Positions 1-10,849 of a stretch of 64,000 nucleotides of DNA are shown here, in pieces (the first letter of the stretch is position 1; each line of letters opens with the position of its first letter). The translations under genes were made by a program, and so were the position numbers. Source of the stretch: Unio delphinus (Eukaryota; Mollusca; Bivalvia; Unionida; Unionidae); contig JAQISU010000081.1 in the NCBI GenBank assembly GCA_029339505.1, forward strand, positions 15,599,001 to 15,663,000, written 5' to 3'. A model generated the notes under the pieces. It saw only the letters and a list, made by a program, of their open reading frames with translations, searched no databases and was not told the DNA's origin.

Positions 1-517
1 GTTGACAGGTCCAACCCTTGCTGAAGTTAAAAAAGCTATTGACGAACAAAAACTCACCGACGACGTCATTGTTAAGTTTTTGGGAACCCCGCTTGTGGCA
101 GGCATGACTCTCGCTGAAATTAGCGCGGCCATCAATAAAATAAAAACTCCACATAGTGTAAGCGTCAATAACATCGTGTACACGGTTGATAGTGGGACTT
201 TTGATTGGATCCGAGGAAACGAAAATTATCTTCGTGTTGGCAACAGACATACTGGTGCACCAGGTTGCTACCGACTTACAATAATACATCACCGTAAATT
301 TGATTTGGAATTCAGCAACACAGGTATCAGAGGTGTTAAAACATTGATGTATATACTAGAGAAAATACCAAAACCACCACCCTATATACCAATCCCGCTT
401 ACGATTACTATAAGCAATTCCGACGAGTCTGTGATTAGGGAGTCACTACCATGGATAATAGAATTTGTATCCGGTGTCCCCTCATCCGATCCTAAAACCA
501 CTTCGTTAATAGGATAA
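1..517 (+). CDS. Fibre-like coiled-coil structural protein of Polinton A (5' end outside window)
   Basis: The frame is open at the left edge and ends at TAA 515-517. It shows a repeated module with the pattern F-x-G-x-P followed by T-x-x-E-(I/V), seen as KFLGTPLVAGMTLAEISAAI and matched by two such modules in element C at 55322-56146. After this comes a beta-rich tail with SVNNIVYTVDSGTFDWI, which aligns with NVVYTIQHGSFAWT in C. The C-terminal end (WIIEFVSG) matches WYVEFVAD in C and NWCFELVAK in D. The protein probably forms an external or vertex structure, judged from the heptad-rich repeats and the beta tail, but I do not recognise a named family. It lies 58 bp upstream of the membrane gene on the same strand. 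Confidence 0.6.
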   Translation, partial: LTGPTLAEVKKAIDEQKLTDDVIVKFLGTPLVAGMTLAEISAAINKIKTPHSVSVNNIVYTVDSGTFDWIRGNENYLRVGNRHTGAPGCYRLTIIHHRKFDLEFSNTGIRGVKTLMYILEKIPKPPPYIPIPLTITISNSDESVIRESLPWIIEFVSGVPSSDPKTTSLIG

Positions 518-575
518 TTGAAAGGAAAATCCTTCAGATTTCACAATTGAAAACGCTAGCGTTTTTAAAATAACA

Positions 576-1121
576 ATGATTTCATCAACGCAATGTCGCT
601 ATTATCAGGTCAGAGAATTTCAGACTAGACTCAAAACCCTCACTGAGGAGTATCAAATAAAAATAAAAAAATACCGACGAAGAATCACCGCAATTGATAT
701 TACTATGTACTCGGTGTCAAGCGTTCTCGCTGGCGCCGGAATAATACTTGCATCGGTTACAATGATTGCCCCGGTCGTAGTTCCAATTTGCATTTCTGCG
801 GTGGCTATAATCGGGGGTATATCAACCGGGATAGCAAAAAAGATATCATCATGCAGCCAGAGTAAACTGCAGAATTACTTACTTCAATTTCATATTGCAT
901 CAACCGCATATTCGCAGTTATCCCTGATGATATCGTCGTCACTCGATAATACAATTATATCAGATAGTGAATTCTCAGCGATGGTCAGTATTTTTGATTC
1001 AGCGATATCAAAATTAGAGCAACAACATGAATATAATAACAATGACAACACCGATGGAATTGAAAAACACAAACCCAAAAACCAGAATGATCTCAATAAC
1101 CTCAACGATATCAGATTGTGA
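576..1121 (+). CDS. Polinton membrane protein, hydrophobic hairpin
   Basis: A 181-residue protein. Residues 1-44 are charged and probably helical (QVREFQTRLKTLTEEY...). Residues 45-90 form two adjacent hydrophobic segments rich in Ala, Ile, Val and Gly, separated by only a few residues, which suggests a membrane hairpin. A Cys-Ser-Gln segment (SSCSQSKL) and a helical tail follow. The same protein is present, broken, in C (55141-54681, - strand) and D (63267 onward). The order fibre-like, membrane, penton-like is the same in all three copies. The C-terminus here differs from C because of a tandem duplication across the gene junction at 965-1265. Function is unknown; a virion or host-membrane role is inference. 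Confidence 0.6.
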   Translation: MISSTQCRYYQVREFQTRLKTLTEEYQIKIKKYRRRITAIDITMYSVSSVLAGAGIILASVTMIAPVVVPICISAVAIIGGISTGIAKKISSCSQSKLQNYLLQFHIASTAYSQLSLMISSSLDNTIISDSEFSAMVSIFDSAISKLEQQHEYNNNDNTDGIEKHKPKNQNDLNNLNDIRL

Positions 1122-1265
1122 GTTCTCAGTGATGGTCAGTGTTTCCGTGATATCAAAATTAAAGCGACAACAACAGTATAATAACAATGACAACACCGCA
1201 GGAATTACTTCAACGAGTAGTGGAGAACACGAACCCAGTACAAACAAGCATGATATCAATAACAT
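965..1265 (+). repeat. Tandem duplication of the membrane/penton-like gene junction
   Basis: The block from GTGAATTCTCAGCGATGGTC (about 967) to the CAATAACCTCAACG segment (about 1110) is repeated, diverged, from about 1118 to 1265. Both copies include the ATGACAACACC start of gene 3. Copy 1 is now read through by the membrane protein frame and copy 2 supplies the working start at 1187. Elements C and D have one copy. Confidence 0.7.
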
Positions 1266-2521
1266 CAATGAATCCTGAATTCAGTGTGAATTTCCCTAGC
1301 CCAGTCCCCGTGAAGGAGATAGCGCTAGCAAAACTACGAGTGTATCACAGTTGGCCTAATATCAGATCAAAATCATTTGGTGGTCAACAACCGAATAATT
1401 CACTGGTGTTCTCGTATAAGAATAAAGACGACGGTACCCCAGACTGGAACGTTGTTTCCATACCAACCGAATCATACCAAATCGAACAAATCAATAATGA
1501 ATTCGCGCGTGGAATAAAATCGATTACTGGAACAGAATCGAAAATCGCTATAACAGTTCATGAGCCGACGCTATCATCCGCAATTGAGATAAGCACAGAA
1601 GGATACGTCGTAGATATCTATCAGAGTTCTATTAGAACCGTACTAGGATGGCCTGAAAAACCACAGGAAAAATCCACCGCCGACTTAACCACGGACGTAC
1701 AATCATATCATGAAATCAATCCCAGTTATCGAGATAATTTATCTGATACAAGAAAAGGAAAAATCGCCGATAGATTTATATTCACCAACAAAGACACATT
1801 GCAATGGGATTTTATCATTGAAAGAACAGCCAACTCATCTGTTACTATTTCATTTACGCTAACTGACGTCCGTGGTTATTTTAATGAAATTAAACAATTA
1901 TATGACACACAACTAGAACAACTACGGAAAACAAAATCGCAAAAACACGTTGAAATAATAAATCAACTTATATCGGACATGGAATATATCTATGAACTAA
2001 TTATTCAAACAATAATTAATGACAACAGCGACAATAAAAAACGATTCCTAACCGATTACAATATCACAGAAGTCAATCTGCGTAATTTCAAGTTTCCGAA
2101 ATACAACGCTGATGAACTAGCAAGAATTGTTAAAACCGATATCAAAGCGCTGCAAAAATCAGATTCAACTGTCCTCCTCAGGTATAATAATGACCCAGAC
2201 GGTGGCGGCAGGCATATTGCTCCTGAAAATGTGAATATTTCAACGGTGATTGCGCTTAATTTAGTATGTGATGTAATTGAAGGAAGCTATCAAATTAATC
2301 TAGAACAATCAAATCAAGCTCAGCAGGGATATATTCTTTATTCATTTGCACCAACAGCTCCTCCAGGATTCCTAATTATTGAAAACCCAATTAATCCTGT
2401 CTACATGCGATGCCATAATAATTCGTTAACGAGAATTAATTTCCGACTTACCGACCAGTCAAATAATCTGATTGATTTACAAGAAGAGGTATTAGCGATT
2501 AGTTTGTTTGTAAAGTCCTAA
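1187..2521 (+). CDS. Penton-like or minor capsid candidate, Polinton gene 3
   Basis: A 444-residue, beta-rich protein. The N-terminal half has the plan 'short strand, Leu-Xaa-Val-Tyr-His-Ser-Trp-Pro-Asn-Ile, Tyr-Gln-Ile-Glu-Gln-Ile-Asn, Val-Leu-Gly-Trp', and the C-terminal end (NLIDLQEEVLAISLFVKS) has the alternating hydrophobic pattern of a jelly-roll edge. Between them, residues about 225-310 form a helical, Lys/Gln/Glu-rich insertion (YDTQLEQLRKTKSQKHVEII) that may be a coiled coil. The two flanking beta parts suggest a capsid vertex or minor capsid protein, but this is inference from pattern and position, not a confirmed family match. The start at 1187 is favoured because the homologous gene in C starts at the same place (MAISQELLQR). 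The frame is uninterrupted. Confidence 0.55.
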   Translation: MTTPQELLQRVVENTNPVQTSMISITSMNPEFSVNFPSPVPVKEIALAKLRVYHSWPNIRSKSFGGQQPNNSLVFSYKNKDDGTPDWNVVSIPTESYQIEQINNEFARGIKSITGTESKIAITVHEPTLSSAIEISTEGYVVDIYQSSIRTVLGWPEKPQEKSTADLTTDVQSYHEINPSYRDNLSDTRKGKIADRFIFTNKDTLQWDFIIERTANSSVTISFTLTDVRGYFNEIKQLYDTQLEQLRKTKSQKHVEIINQLISDMEYIYELIIQTIINDNSDNKKRFLTDYNITEVNLRNFKFPKYNADELARIVKTDIKALQKSDSTVLLRYNNDPDGGGRHIAPENVNISTVIALNLVCDVIEGSYQINLEQSNQAQQGYILYSFAPTAPPGFLIIENPINPVYMRCHNNSLTRINFRLTDQSNNLIDLQEEVLAISLFVKS

Positions 2522-2576
2522 GGACTTTCATCATAAAGACTGGATCAAATCATTTCTTATTTTTTGTTAACCTGTA

Positions 2577-2742
2577 GCAGCAGAGAGGGTGAATGACCAC
2601 ATCGTTGCGACCAAAATTGATTAAAAAATCGTAAAAGTCTCCGTTTGCTAAATATAGACTTATTTTTTTTTTGGTTAAAATGAGATTCGTAGGAAGCCTT
2701 ATTTTTGCTTGAAAACGTGGTCTGTTCGCCCTCTCTGCTGCT
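2577..2742. repeat. Short inverted-repeat (foldback) element
   Basis: GCAGCAGAGAGGGTGAATGACC near 2577-2600 is the imperfect reverse complement of GGTCTGTTCGCCCTCTCTGC at about 2719-2741, with about 120 bp between. This has the form of a small MITE next to the end of Polinton A. It is not the TIR seen in element C. Confidence 0.5.
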
Positions 2743-2884
2743 TTGTCAGACAAATTTTCAACAAGGTATAGCAAATATCATGTACTGCTTTTGTTACCCT
2801 GGAAAAACATGTACATTTGAAGTTTACAAGTGTTGTCTTAAGGTGTGAAGGCAACATTATGTTCAACTGAAAAGTCTAATGTAT

Positions 2885-3085
2885 TTAAATGTACTCACTT
2901 ATAAGTCAAATCCAACTGCAAACTGCACAGACCCAGATCAATCATCACATAATGCACCAGCAGATCTGGGTCTGTGCAATTTGTTAGGAGTAATCAGTAG
3001 AACAAACAACATAGACCCTGATCTGCTGGCACATAATACTAGAGTGGATCAGAATTTTTTTTTTCTGCAGTTTTACTCAATTGAG
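2885..3085 (+). repeat. Dispersed repeat with internal palindrome (copy 1)
   Basis: Contains the palindrome TGCACAGACCCAGATC ... GATCTGGGTCTGTGCA at about 2924-2982. The block is matched in reverse orientation at about 17735-17935 (GACCCTGATCTGCCAGTGCATTAT etc.), so this is a mobile or dispersed repeat rather than a gene. Confidence 0.55.
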
Positions 3086-3516
3086 AAACAAATAGATAAA
3101 GGAATCTTAAAGTACATGGCAGTCTTAATGACCTTCTCTTTGATTCTAGAAACTGAAGCTCCAAACTCAACTGAGGTGAATGGTATCTAGCTATGGATGC
3201 CTCAACTTAACAAGGTCATCTCTCCCAGCATTGGCAATATTTGGATAGAATATCCAGTAAATGCAATTACCACACTTCCTAATTTGTACCAAGCATGACA
3301 CAGGATCTGAATATTACTTTTTGTACCTCCATGGTTTGGGCTGTTTAAGAGGAAGATTTTGCCCCCTTGCTTTAATGTGTTTTATTTGTTGCAATTTCCA
3401 GGAATTGTTGTAAAAGCAAAAGCTTAATCATGCAGGCATTTTGTATGAATATTAAAGCATCTGAAGAAAGTGAAACCCATGTAAAAGTTAGCCTGGTTTC
3501 CTGACCAAAATCACTG

Positions 3517-3695
3517 TATTAATGGTGGAGGAAGAACCCAGAAAACACTGGAAAGAACCATCAACCCACGAGAAGCAACTGGCAAGCTTTCTCACATAAC
3601 CATATTGGCCGAATCCAAGATTCTAACCCATGCAGAGATGAGATGACAGTGTCCATAATGGACTGCACTTTATACCACTCAGCCACATGCGGCCC
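3517..3695 (-). mobile_element. SINE family 1 copy (tRNA-derived)
   Basis: Reads on the - strand as a tRNA-like head (the GTGGTCTAAAGCG box is diverged here) followed by the body also found at 23799, 31531, 38616, 59066 and 63508, with the landmarks GAAAGCTTGCCAGT and TTCTTCCTCCACCATTAATAC. It is older and more diverged than the other copies. Confidence 0.7.
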
Positions 3696-4064
3696 CATCT
3701 GAATATTTATTTTTCCTAATGGTCCTTAAGTTCATGATTTGAGAGTTATTCAGAAAGCCATATAGCAAAGTTTTCAGAATTGGCAGGTCTACATTTGTTA
3801 TAAAATATGCAGTTATATTTCATACATTCACCAAATATCTCATACACCTGGTGATTCAGTTTTCAAGATAACCTATATAAGCTATGAAATACATGTTTAT
3901 TACAGAAATTAAAAAGAAATTTGGATAAAGACTATGGAATATCAATTTAATCTTTATATCAAGACATTTTGTAAAATAAACACAAATACACAATATGAAG
4001 CAATATACTGAATAATTTTGAAAATTTTTATTAGAGTTGCATTAAAAAAAATGAATAGGATTAC

Positions 4065-4276
4065 CTTTGTCCAATTTGTATTGCATTTTCTCCTTAGTTA
4101 GATCTTTGTATGCCTTCACTCTGAATCCAAATTTACTAAATAGAGTCGTCATGTTGATCAGGTCTTTATTTGCTCCACGGCGTTTTGTTAAGCCCTTACA
4201 GTTAAATGTCTCATTGATAATGACTACTGCCAGTCCACGATGCTTATTCTTAAAGTTGTAGACTTGTTCAGCCATT
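4065..4276 (-). CDS. Caspase p20 exon, second caspase gene on the opposite strand
   Basis: The - strand frame reads NKHRGLAVVIINETF, then RRGANKDLINMTTLFSKFGF and DLTKEKMQ. This is the N-terminal part of a caspase p20 domain: beta strand 1, the Arg-x-Gly-x-x-x-Asp substrate-Arg motif (RRGANKD), helix 1 and the conserved x-D-L-T motif. The exon ends GACAAAG followed by a GTAAT donor in phase 1, the same phase and place as the exon at 12557-12772 on the + strand. Its ATG (4275-4273) may be the true start or an internal Met. No downstream exon was found to the left, up to Polinton A, so the gene is either broken there or continues outside the window. Confidence 0.7.
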
Positions 4277-4299
4277 TTTCAAAACTTCTCTTCAGTGTT

Positions 4300-5460
4300 T
4301 TTGTCAGAATAACACAACCTGCAACAGATGAAATTACAATCTGGTTACAGTCAGTGTTTGTATCAGAATAACAACCTGCAACAGATGAAGTTACAATCAG
4401 GTTACAGTGTTTGTATCAGAATAATACAACCTGCAACAGATGAAGGTAAAATGTAGCTACAGTCTGTTTGCAGCAGATTACTGTAATACAATCTACAACA
4501 GATAAAGTCATAATACATGTATCTGGTTACAGTGTTTGTATCAGAATAACACAATCTGCAGCAGATGATATAATAATCTGGCTACAGTGTCTATATCAGA
4601 ATAACTCAATCTACAAGAGATGAAGTTATAATCTGGTTACATTCAGGATTTGTATCAGATAAAGACAATCTGCAGTAGCTGAATCTGGTTACAATCAGTA
4701 TCTGTATTATATAAACACAATCTGCAAGAGATGAAGCTGCAATCCGGTTGCAGTCAGAAGATACCATAATTATTGATTGTGCAACTCAATGATGTGTCCA
4801 AGACCAGCCTTGATTGTACTAACAGAGGGATAGTAGTGTTGAGTATCGGTACAAATTTCAAGATCATTCAACATTTTTCTACAGAAATTTTGGTTACAGT
4901 CAGTGTTTCTATCAGAATAACAACCTGCAACAGATGAAGTTACAATCAGGTTACAGTGTTTGTATCAGAATAATACAACCTGCAACAGATGAAGTTACAG
5001 TCTGGTTACAGTCAGTGTTTCTATCAGAATAACAACCTGCAACAGATGGAAGTTACAATCAGGTTACATTGTTTGTATCAGAATAATACAACCTGCAACA
5101 GATGAAGTTACAGTCTGGTTACAGTCAGTGTTTCTATCAGAATAACAACCTGCAACAGATGAAGTTACAATCAGGTTACATTGTTTGTATCAGAATAATA
5201 CAACCTGCAACAGATGAAGTTACAGTTTGGTTACAGTCAGTGTTTCTATCAGAATAACAACCTGCAACAGATGAAGTTACAATCAGGTTACAGTGTTTGT
5301 ATCAGAATAATACAACCTGCAACAGATGAAGGTAAAATGTAGCTACAGTCTGTGTTTGTAACAAATTACTGTAATACAATCTACAACAGATGAAGTAATA
5401 ATACATGTTATCTGGTTACAGTGTTTGTATCAGAATAACACAGCATGATGTCTGAAATCT
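4300..5460 (+). repeat. Minisatellite, GTTTGTATCAGAATAA/CTGCAACAGATGAAGTTAC units
   Basis: Roughly 50-60 bp units with the core AACCTGCAACAGATGAAGTT and GGTTACAGTCAGTGTTT are repeated many times. From about 4890 to 5330 a higher-order unit of about 110 bp is repeated four times with few differences. The block is interrupted at about 4760-4890 by non-repeat sequence. It lies directly upstream of the - strand caspase exon. Confidence 0.85.
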
Positions 5461-5562
5461 CATAACCAGTCCATCTTTTAATGAGGTTTACATGTTTAAT
5501 GAAAAAATACAACATGCAACAATTTTAATGATACAGTGAAACCTGTTGTTATATATAAAAGA

Positions 5563-5566
<4 letters not shown>

Positions 5567-5655
<89 letters not shown>
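5567..5655. repeat. (AT)n microsatellite
   Basis: Uninterrupted AT dinucleotide tract of about 88 bp, followed by TTTGTTTGTTTG. Confidence 0.98.
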
Positions 5656-5659
<4 letters not shown>

Positions 5660-6544
5660 TGTTTGTTGGTTTGAAATTCTTGTTTATTTTTCATTTCATG
5701 CTATTGTAATGTAAATTTAGTCACTAGAGATGATTTTTTTTCAGAAAATCAGTTGACCTGAATTATTCTTTGGTAAACAAGTAATGTTGACCTAGATCCT
5801 GAATTTGATTTAAAGTTAGTGGCAACCATGTAAACAGGTTTTATTTTAATTTTAAAATGATTGGTTGTTGTCAAGGTCAAGTGGGACTATTGAATTAATG
5901 AGTAAACAACTTATTATTTTAATTTAAAATGATGTGTTCTCACAAGGGTCATGTTTGGAGTATGTGATAAAAACAGTCATGTGACTCTCTCTCTCCCTTT
6001 TCATGATTTCGCACTTTAGAGATTTTTTCAAAACTGCATATTAGAATATGATATAATCTTTGTTTTAGTGAAATATTCTTCATTTTGGGCTTTTACATCT
6101 GATGTTAAGTCGTTTTCTTTTGTTGTAGTCAGTTTTTAAATCATTTTAACTTTCATTCAGTTCAGTTTGATTTTAAAAGATTAAATGATAGATCTGCTCA
6201 TACATAATTCTTGGACAAAGACAGTTTATCAAAATTTTATTTGGATTTCCAAAACTGGAGTGTTAACTATTGTGTTTCTACAAGGAACTATATACATAAA
6301 CACAAAACAGACTTCAGCATATGTTATTGTCTTCTATCTTGAACTTGAATCTGTTAGTCTAAGAACATATCATTACTAGAACTTTTGTAATTTAATTCAT
6401 TGTTTATTCTAGGATTATTTTTTAATTTGATTCTTAAAACTAAGTTACAAAGCTTGTTGTTTTCACTTTTTCAGTGTTACTGTTTAATAGAGCCTAAATA
6501 TGTAACACTGTCAACACTGTTACAGTAAAAGACATTCAAGGGAC
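5656..6544. other. Gene-free AT-rich interval
   Basis: I see no coding pattern, splice-consistent exon or repeat that I can name. Short open frames are at the level expected by chance for this base composition. Confidence 0.5.
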
Positions 6545-6895
6545 CAGTGAATAACAGGGATTAATCTATGGGATGATATCCTTTATATTTAAATGAAATA
6601 ATAAAAAGGGATTGGTCTATGATAAGATGTTTAACATTAATCAAAATTAATAATAGAGATTAATCTATGAGAAGCTGTCTCTTATTTGCAAGTGAAATTA
6701 ATAATGGATTAATCTATGGAAGGATATATTTTATATCAAGTAAAATTGATAAGCAGGATTAGTCAATTGAAAGAGGTCTTTATATGCAAGTGAAACAAAT
6801 AAGAGGGGTTATTCTAAGGGATGATGTCTTTATATGCAAGTGAAACAATCAATAGGGGTTATTCGAAGGGATGATGTCCTTAATATGCAAGTGAA
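6545..6895 (+). repeat. Degenerate minisatellite of about 58 bp
   Basis: Six or so diverged units with the landmarks GGGATTAATCTATGGGATGATG, TCTTTATATGCAAGTGAAA and AATAGGGGTT. The last two units (6785-6895) are the most alike. Confidence 0.75.
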
Positions 6896-7589
6896 TATAA
6901 TTTTTCACACAAGCTATGACCATTTTTAACATAACAATTTGTTGCAATGGTCAATTAATAATGAATCGCAATATCAGAGTGAAACACTTCTTTCAAGAAT
7001 CTGTTATTACTACTAATGATTTTATTTCTATCTTCTTATTCAAAATGCAGATGCTGTTAACATTGATATTTACAAACATGTCTGATGCATTACTAAGCCT
7101 ATCATAACCCATAAAAATCAAAATCCACTGATGTAGCAGACATTCAATTTCACCAGTGTAGAACATGAATACAATGCAAACTTAAACAATAGGTGTTTTA
7201 AAAAGCAATATTTTTACATCTGTAGAATGTGTTTTAAGCATGTAATGAAATTGTTTTTATGGGATACAATATCTCATTTGCATGTGAATGCATGCTTGTA
7301 TGTAAAATTAGCACTTCTGACTTTAAAAACCTTTAATGCAGAATTTTTAACAATTCTGATCCATTGCCATTGGATTTGTGACTAGTATATATAATCATGC
7401 TAATGCACAGATATGAGATGTGCAGAAATGGGGTTAAATGCCTTTCCAAATGTGGACACATCATGACAGGTATGGAATTAACAACCCTTAACTGGATTAA
7501 ATGGCCAACACAATACCAACTGAACAACTGTGAATAGTAAAGTGTCTGCTACAACATTTTTAGAGTTGTTTTATTTGCAAAGTATCATA

Positions 7590-8520
7590 TATGACATACT
7601 AGTTAAGTGTGTCAGACAATAAGTATGATATAATGAGTGTGTAATATTATCAGTCATACTAATTAAGTGTGTCAGATTATAAGTATGATATAATGAGTGT
7701 GTAATATTATCAATGTCACACTAATTAAGTGTCAGATTATAAGTATGATATAATGAGTGTGTAATATTATCAATGTCATACTAGTTAAGTGTCAGATTAT
7801 ATGATATAATGAGTGTGTAATATTATCAATGTCACACTAATTAAGTGTGTCAGATTATAGTATGATATGATGAGTGCGTAATATTATTGATGTCATACTA
7901 ATTAAGTGTGTCAGATTATAAGTATGATATAATGAGTGTGTAATATTATTAATGTCATTCTAGTTAAGTGTGTCAGATTATAAGTATGATATAATGTGTG
8001 TAATATTATCAATTATTATCAATGTCATACTAGTTAAGTGTGTCAGATTATAAGTATGATATAATGTGTGTAATATTATCAATGTCATACTAATTAAGTG
8101 TGTCAGATTATAAGTATGATATAATGTGTGTAATATTATCAATGTCATACTAATTAAGTGTGTCAGATTATAAGTATGATATAATGTGTGTAATATTATC
8201 AATGTCATACTAGTTTAGTGTCAGATTATAAGTATGATATAATGTGTGTAATATTATCAATGTCATATTAATTAAATGTGTCAGATTATAAGTATGATAT
8301 AATGAGTGTGTAATATTATCAATGTCATATTAATTAAATGTGTCAGATTATAAGTATGATATAATGAGTGTGTAATATTATCAATGTCATACTAATTGTG
8401 TCAGATTATAAGTACAATACAATGAGTGTGTAATATTATCAATATCATACAAGTGTGTCAGATTATAAGTATGATATAATGAGTATGTAATATTATTAAT
8501 GTCATACTAATTAAGTGTAT
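7590..8520 (+). repeat. Satellite array of about 60-62 bp
   Basis: About fifteen units of TCATACTAATTAAGTGTGTC, AGATTATAAGTATGATATAA, TGAGTGTGTAATATTATCAA. Units vary by short indels: GAGTGTG versus GTGTG, and AAGTGTGTC versus AAGTGTC. Four almost identical units near 8020-8215 suggest recent local amplification. There are no unique spacers, so it is not CRISPR-like. Confidence 0.92.
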
Positions 8521-9985
8521 CTTATCATGAGTCTATAACAGCAGTGCCATATTAAATTTGGAAGCCAATGCAATTTTTAAAATATTTATTTACAATTTGT
8601 TTCATATTATAAACAGAATCTTACATTTATGTTCAATTTGAATAAAATTTATGAAACCTGTAAAATGATTTCTCACCTGTTAGGCTTTGTGAGTACATGT
8701 AACAACTAGATTAATAAGTCCACTTTCAATATCAGCAGCTTTTTATAATGATGGTCACTTGGGGCTAAACAGCTGGCCAAACGGTCCTGTCAAACAGAAT
8801 CAGACCAATGATGACCAATGGCTATGAAAAGAACCAAAACAAGGGCACTCATTGAATATGAATAGTGAATAATATTTTCGAATTTGCTAAAGATGTCAAC
8901 AAAGCTCCTCTGCAGATATTTTCACACAAGAAGCTGCTGTCATATCATGGTTTCGCTTGGAGCTTTATGGCACAGCAACACAAGTAGGTTATTTAGTGCT
9001 GCATCACTGAAGTAAAGTGCCTTCCCCCAAAAAGCTTGCTGACCCAGGCTCATCCAATAGAAGGATTTTAACACACATTTTTGGTCACAAGTCTGGCATG
9101 CTAGCCAGTAGGCCACCAGTTTCCGACTCCCATGGTTACCTATTACTTATTTCAACATGCAGAAAAGTGTATCTGATGCCTATTCTACATTCCCAAGCCC
9201 CATTATATGTATGTATAAATATACCCCACATCCGGATTGACATTTAACATCATTCAAAGAGTTTAAATGATGTCCCTGCAAACAAATTTGCAAAGGTTTG
9301 ACATCTATAATCCCTTCACAGAAAGAACATGTTTAGAAATCATGAGTAAATAGTTCAGTAACTTGTCTAAAACAGGGAAAATTATCCAGGAGGCCCCAAT
9401 GAATTACAAATTGAAATAACGGTGGACACCCTGACTATTGTGTTTGCCCAGAATTTGTCCTACCTTGTATGCAGTCCTGGATAGTACTTACTAAGTTGGT
9501 TGGTCCATTTCTGAATCGGAAAGGGGTGGGTGGACAATTTTCCTATGTGATAAGAATTGCAATTTGTACAAATCTATGTTTATTTATATGGGGGAGAGTA
9601 GATGAGACGAGTCATGATGCAGTAACAAAAAGCAACAGATACTCCTTTATTGTAAATTTTTTTTAAAAAAAATACTTGATGAAAACGTACAGTTCAACTA
9701 GAATACTTGCGGGCCGGCATATTACTGTTTACTACTATCTGCGGCGATCTATAATGACAAATGTTCTATTCATGTAAGAAGTGTAGGTCACTAAAGAGTT
9801 GCCCTACGTCAAATGCGCATGACCGTACCTGAATGCGGCTATTAGGATAGGTTTGGCCAGCTAAAACTAGTGTCTGAAAATGATCGATATATTATATCAT
9901 ACTAATGTATGACTGAGGGTTAAATCATGAAACGAAACTAGACCCTGAGGCTTGAAGTAGCAGATACATATTATCATTGGAGTCA
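8521..9985. other. Gene-free interval
   Basis: No exon, transposon end or repeat family that I can support. A few open frames of about 60-75 codons show no recognisable motif. Confidence 0.45.
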
Positions 9986-9989
9986 AATC

Positions 9990-10530
9990 AATAGACTCAT
10001 TTGTTCAAAATATATTTAATAAGAGTAACGAGCATATCCCGAATCTTTCAGCTCCATATGTACCCTAATGAAAAAGTAGAAAAAGTATACAAACACTTTT
10101 TAATTGAGCACTGTTGCGGATGTTTAATTTTTTCAAGTAATTTACCTCGATAGACTGGTTCACACCATAACACGGATAAACTACATAAGCAAATAATTTT
10201 AAAATGTTTCAAACCAGTCTGATCATTAGAGCCTCTGAAATGAAAGTAGCACTATGTTGACAATGCACAGTAACATATCCCGAATCTTTCAGCTCTCATT
10301 ATATTCTAATGAAAATGTATACAAATACTTTTTAACTGAGCACTGTTAAGGATTTTTTTTTTTTTTTTAAAAAGGGTTCAGGTCTCCCCTCCCCTCCCCG
10401 ATAGACTGGTTTAAGCTACCAAATTTGATAAATAAACATAAGCAAATAAGTTTTATTACATTTCAAACCGGTCTGATCTTATAGAAATGCAAGTAGCACT
10501 ATATTGACGATGTACAGTAACATTACAGAT
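9990..10530 (+). repeat. Two diverged tandem copies of a repeat of about 250 bp
   Basis: The segment with CATATCCCGAATCTTTCAGCT, AATTGAGCACTGTTGCGGAT, GATAGACTGGTT and TTTCAAACCAGTCTGATC (about 10030-10240) recurs at about 10268-10480 as the same landmarks with point changes. Part of the second copy carries a poly-T expansion. Confidence 0.75.
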
Positions 10531-10680
10531 AACTGTTACAGCTTAAGTAGTTGTTGTCCTTAGTGTAGGATTGTTAATAACGTTGATTTGAATGATATAA
10601 TTTTTGGTGAAACCTTTTCCATATATATTCCTAGTGCGTTTTGTAGCATATATTCACCAACAGAAGAAACGTAAAGTGAC

Positions 10681-10849
10681 TGGTACCACAGGAGTCTGAC
10701 GTATCATCAGTAAAGTACGGCGAAATGTCTGAAAACATGAATTACCCTTATCAATATAAACATTTATATTACTGATAAAGGTAATTCATGTTGTCAGACG
10801 TTTCGCCGTACTTTATTGATAAAACGTCAGATTCCTGTGCTGGTACTAA
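10681..10849. repeat. Long hairpin (foldback) element
   Basis: The arms 10681-10760 and about 10765-10849 are reverse complements with a very short loop. Shared landmarks are TAAAGTACGGCGAAA ... TTTCGCCGTACTTTA, ATGAATTACC ... GGTAATTCAT and CTGACGT ... ACGTCAG. Each arm is about 80 bp with few mismatches, so the transcript of either strand would form a near-perfect stem. Confidence 0.85.

Larger units (their letters stand above)
1..2521 (+). mobile_element. Polinton copy A, 3' part of the structural gene block
   Basis: Three consecutive + strand genes (fibre-like, membrane, penton-like candidate) occur in the same order as in the nearly complete element C, where they lie on the - strand at 56264-53700. 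The element runs off the left edge. Unlike C, these frames are largely intact, so A is either younger or less decayed. No terminal inverted repeat like that of C follows gene 3, so the element probably ends by truncation near 2530-2580. Confidence 0.85.

Noticed and set aside
7978..8208. Repetitive 76-codon frame and CRISPR-like appearance
   Set aside because: It is a satellite array of 60-62 bp without unique spacers, in a eukaryotic genome.
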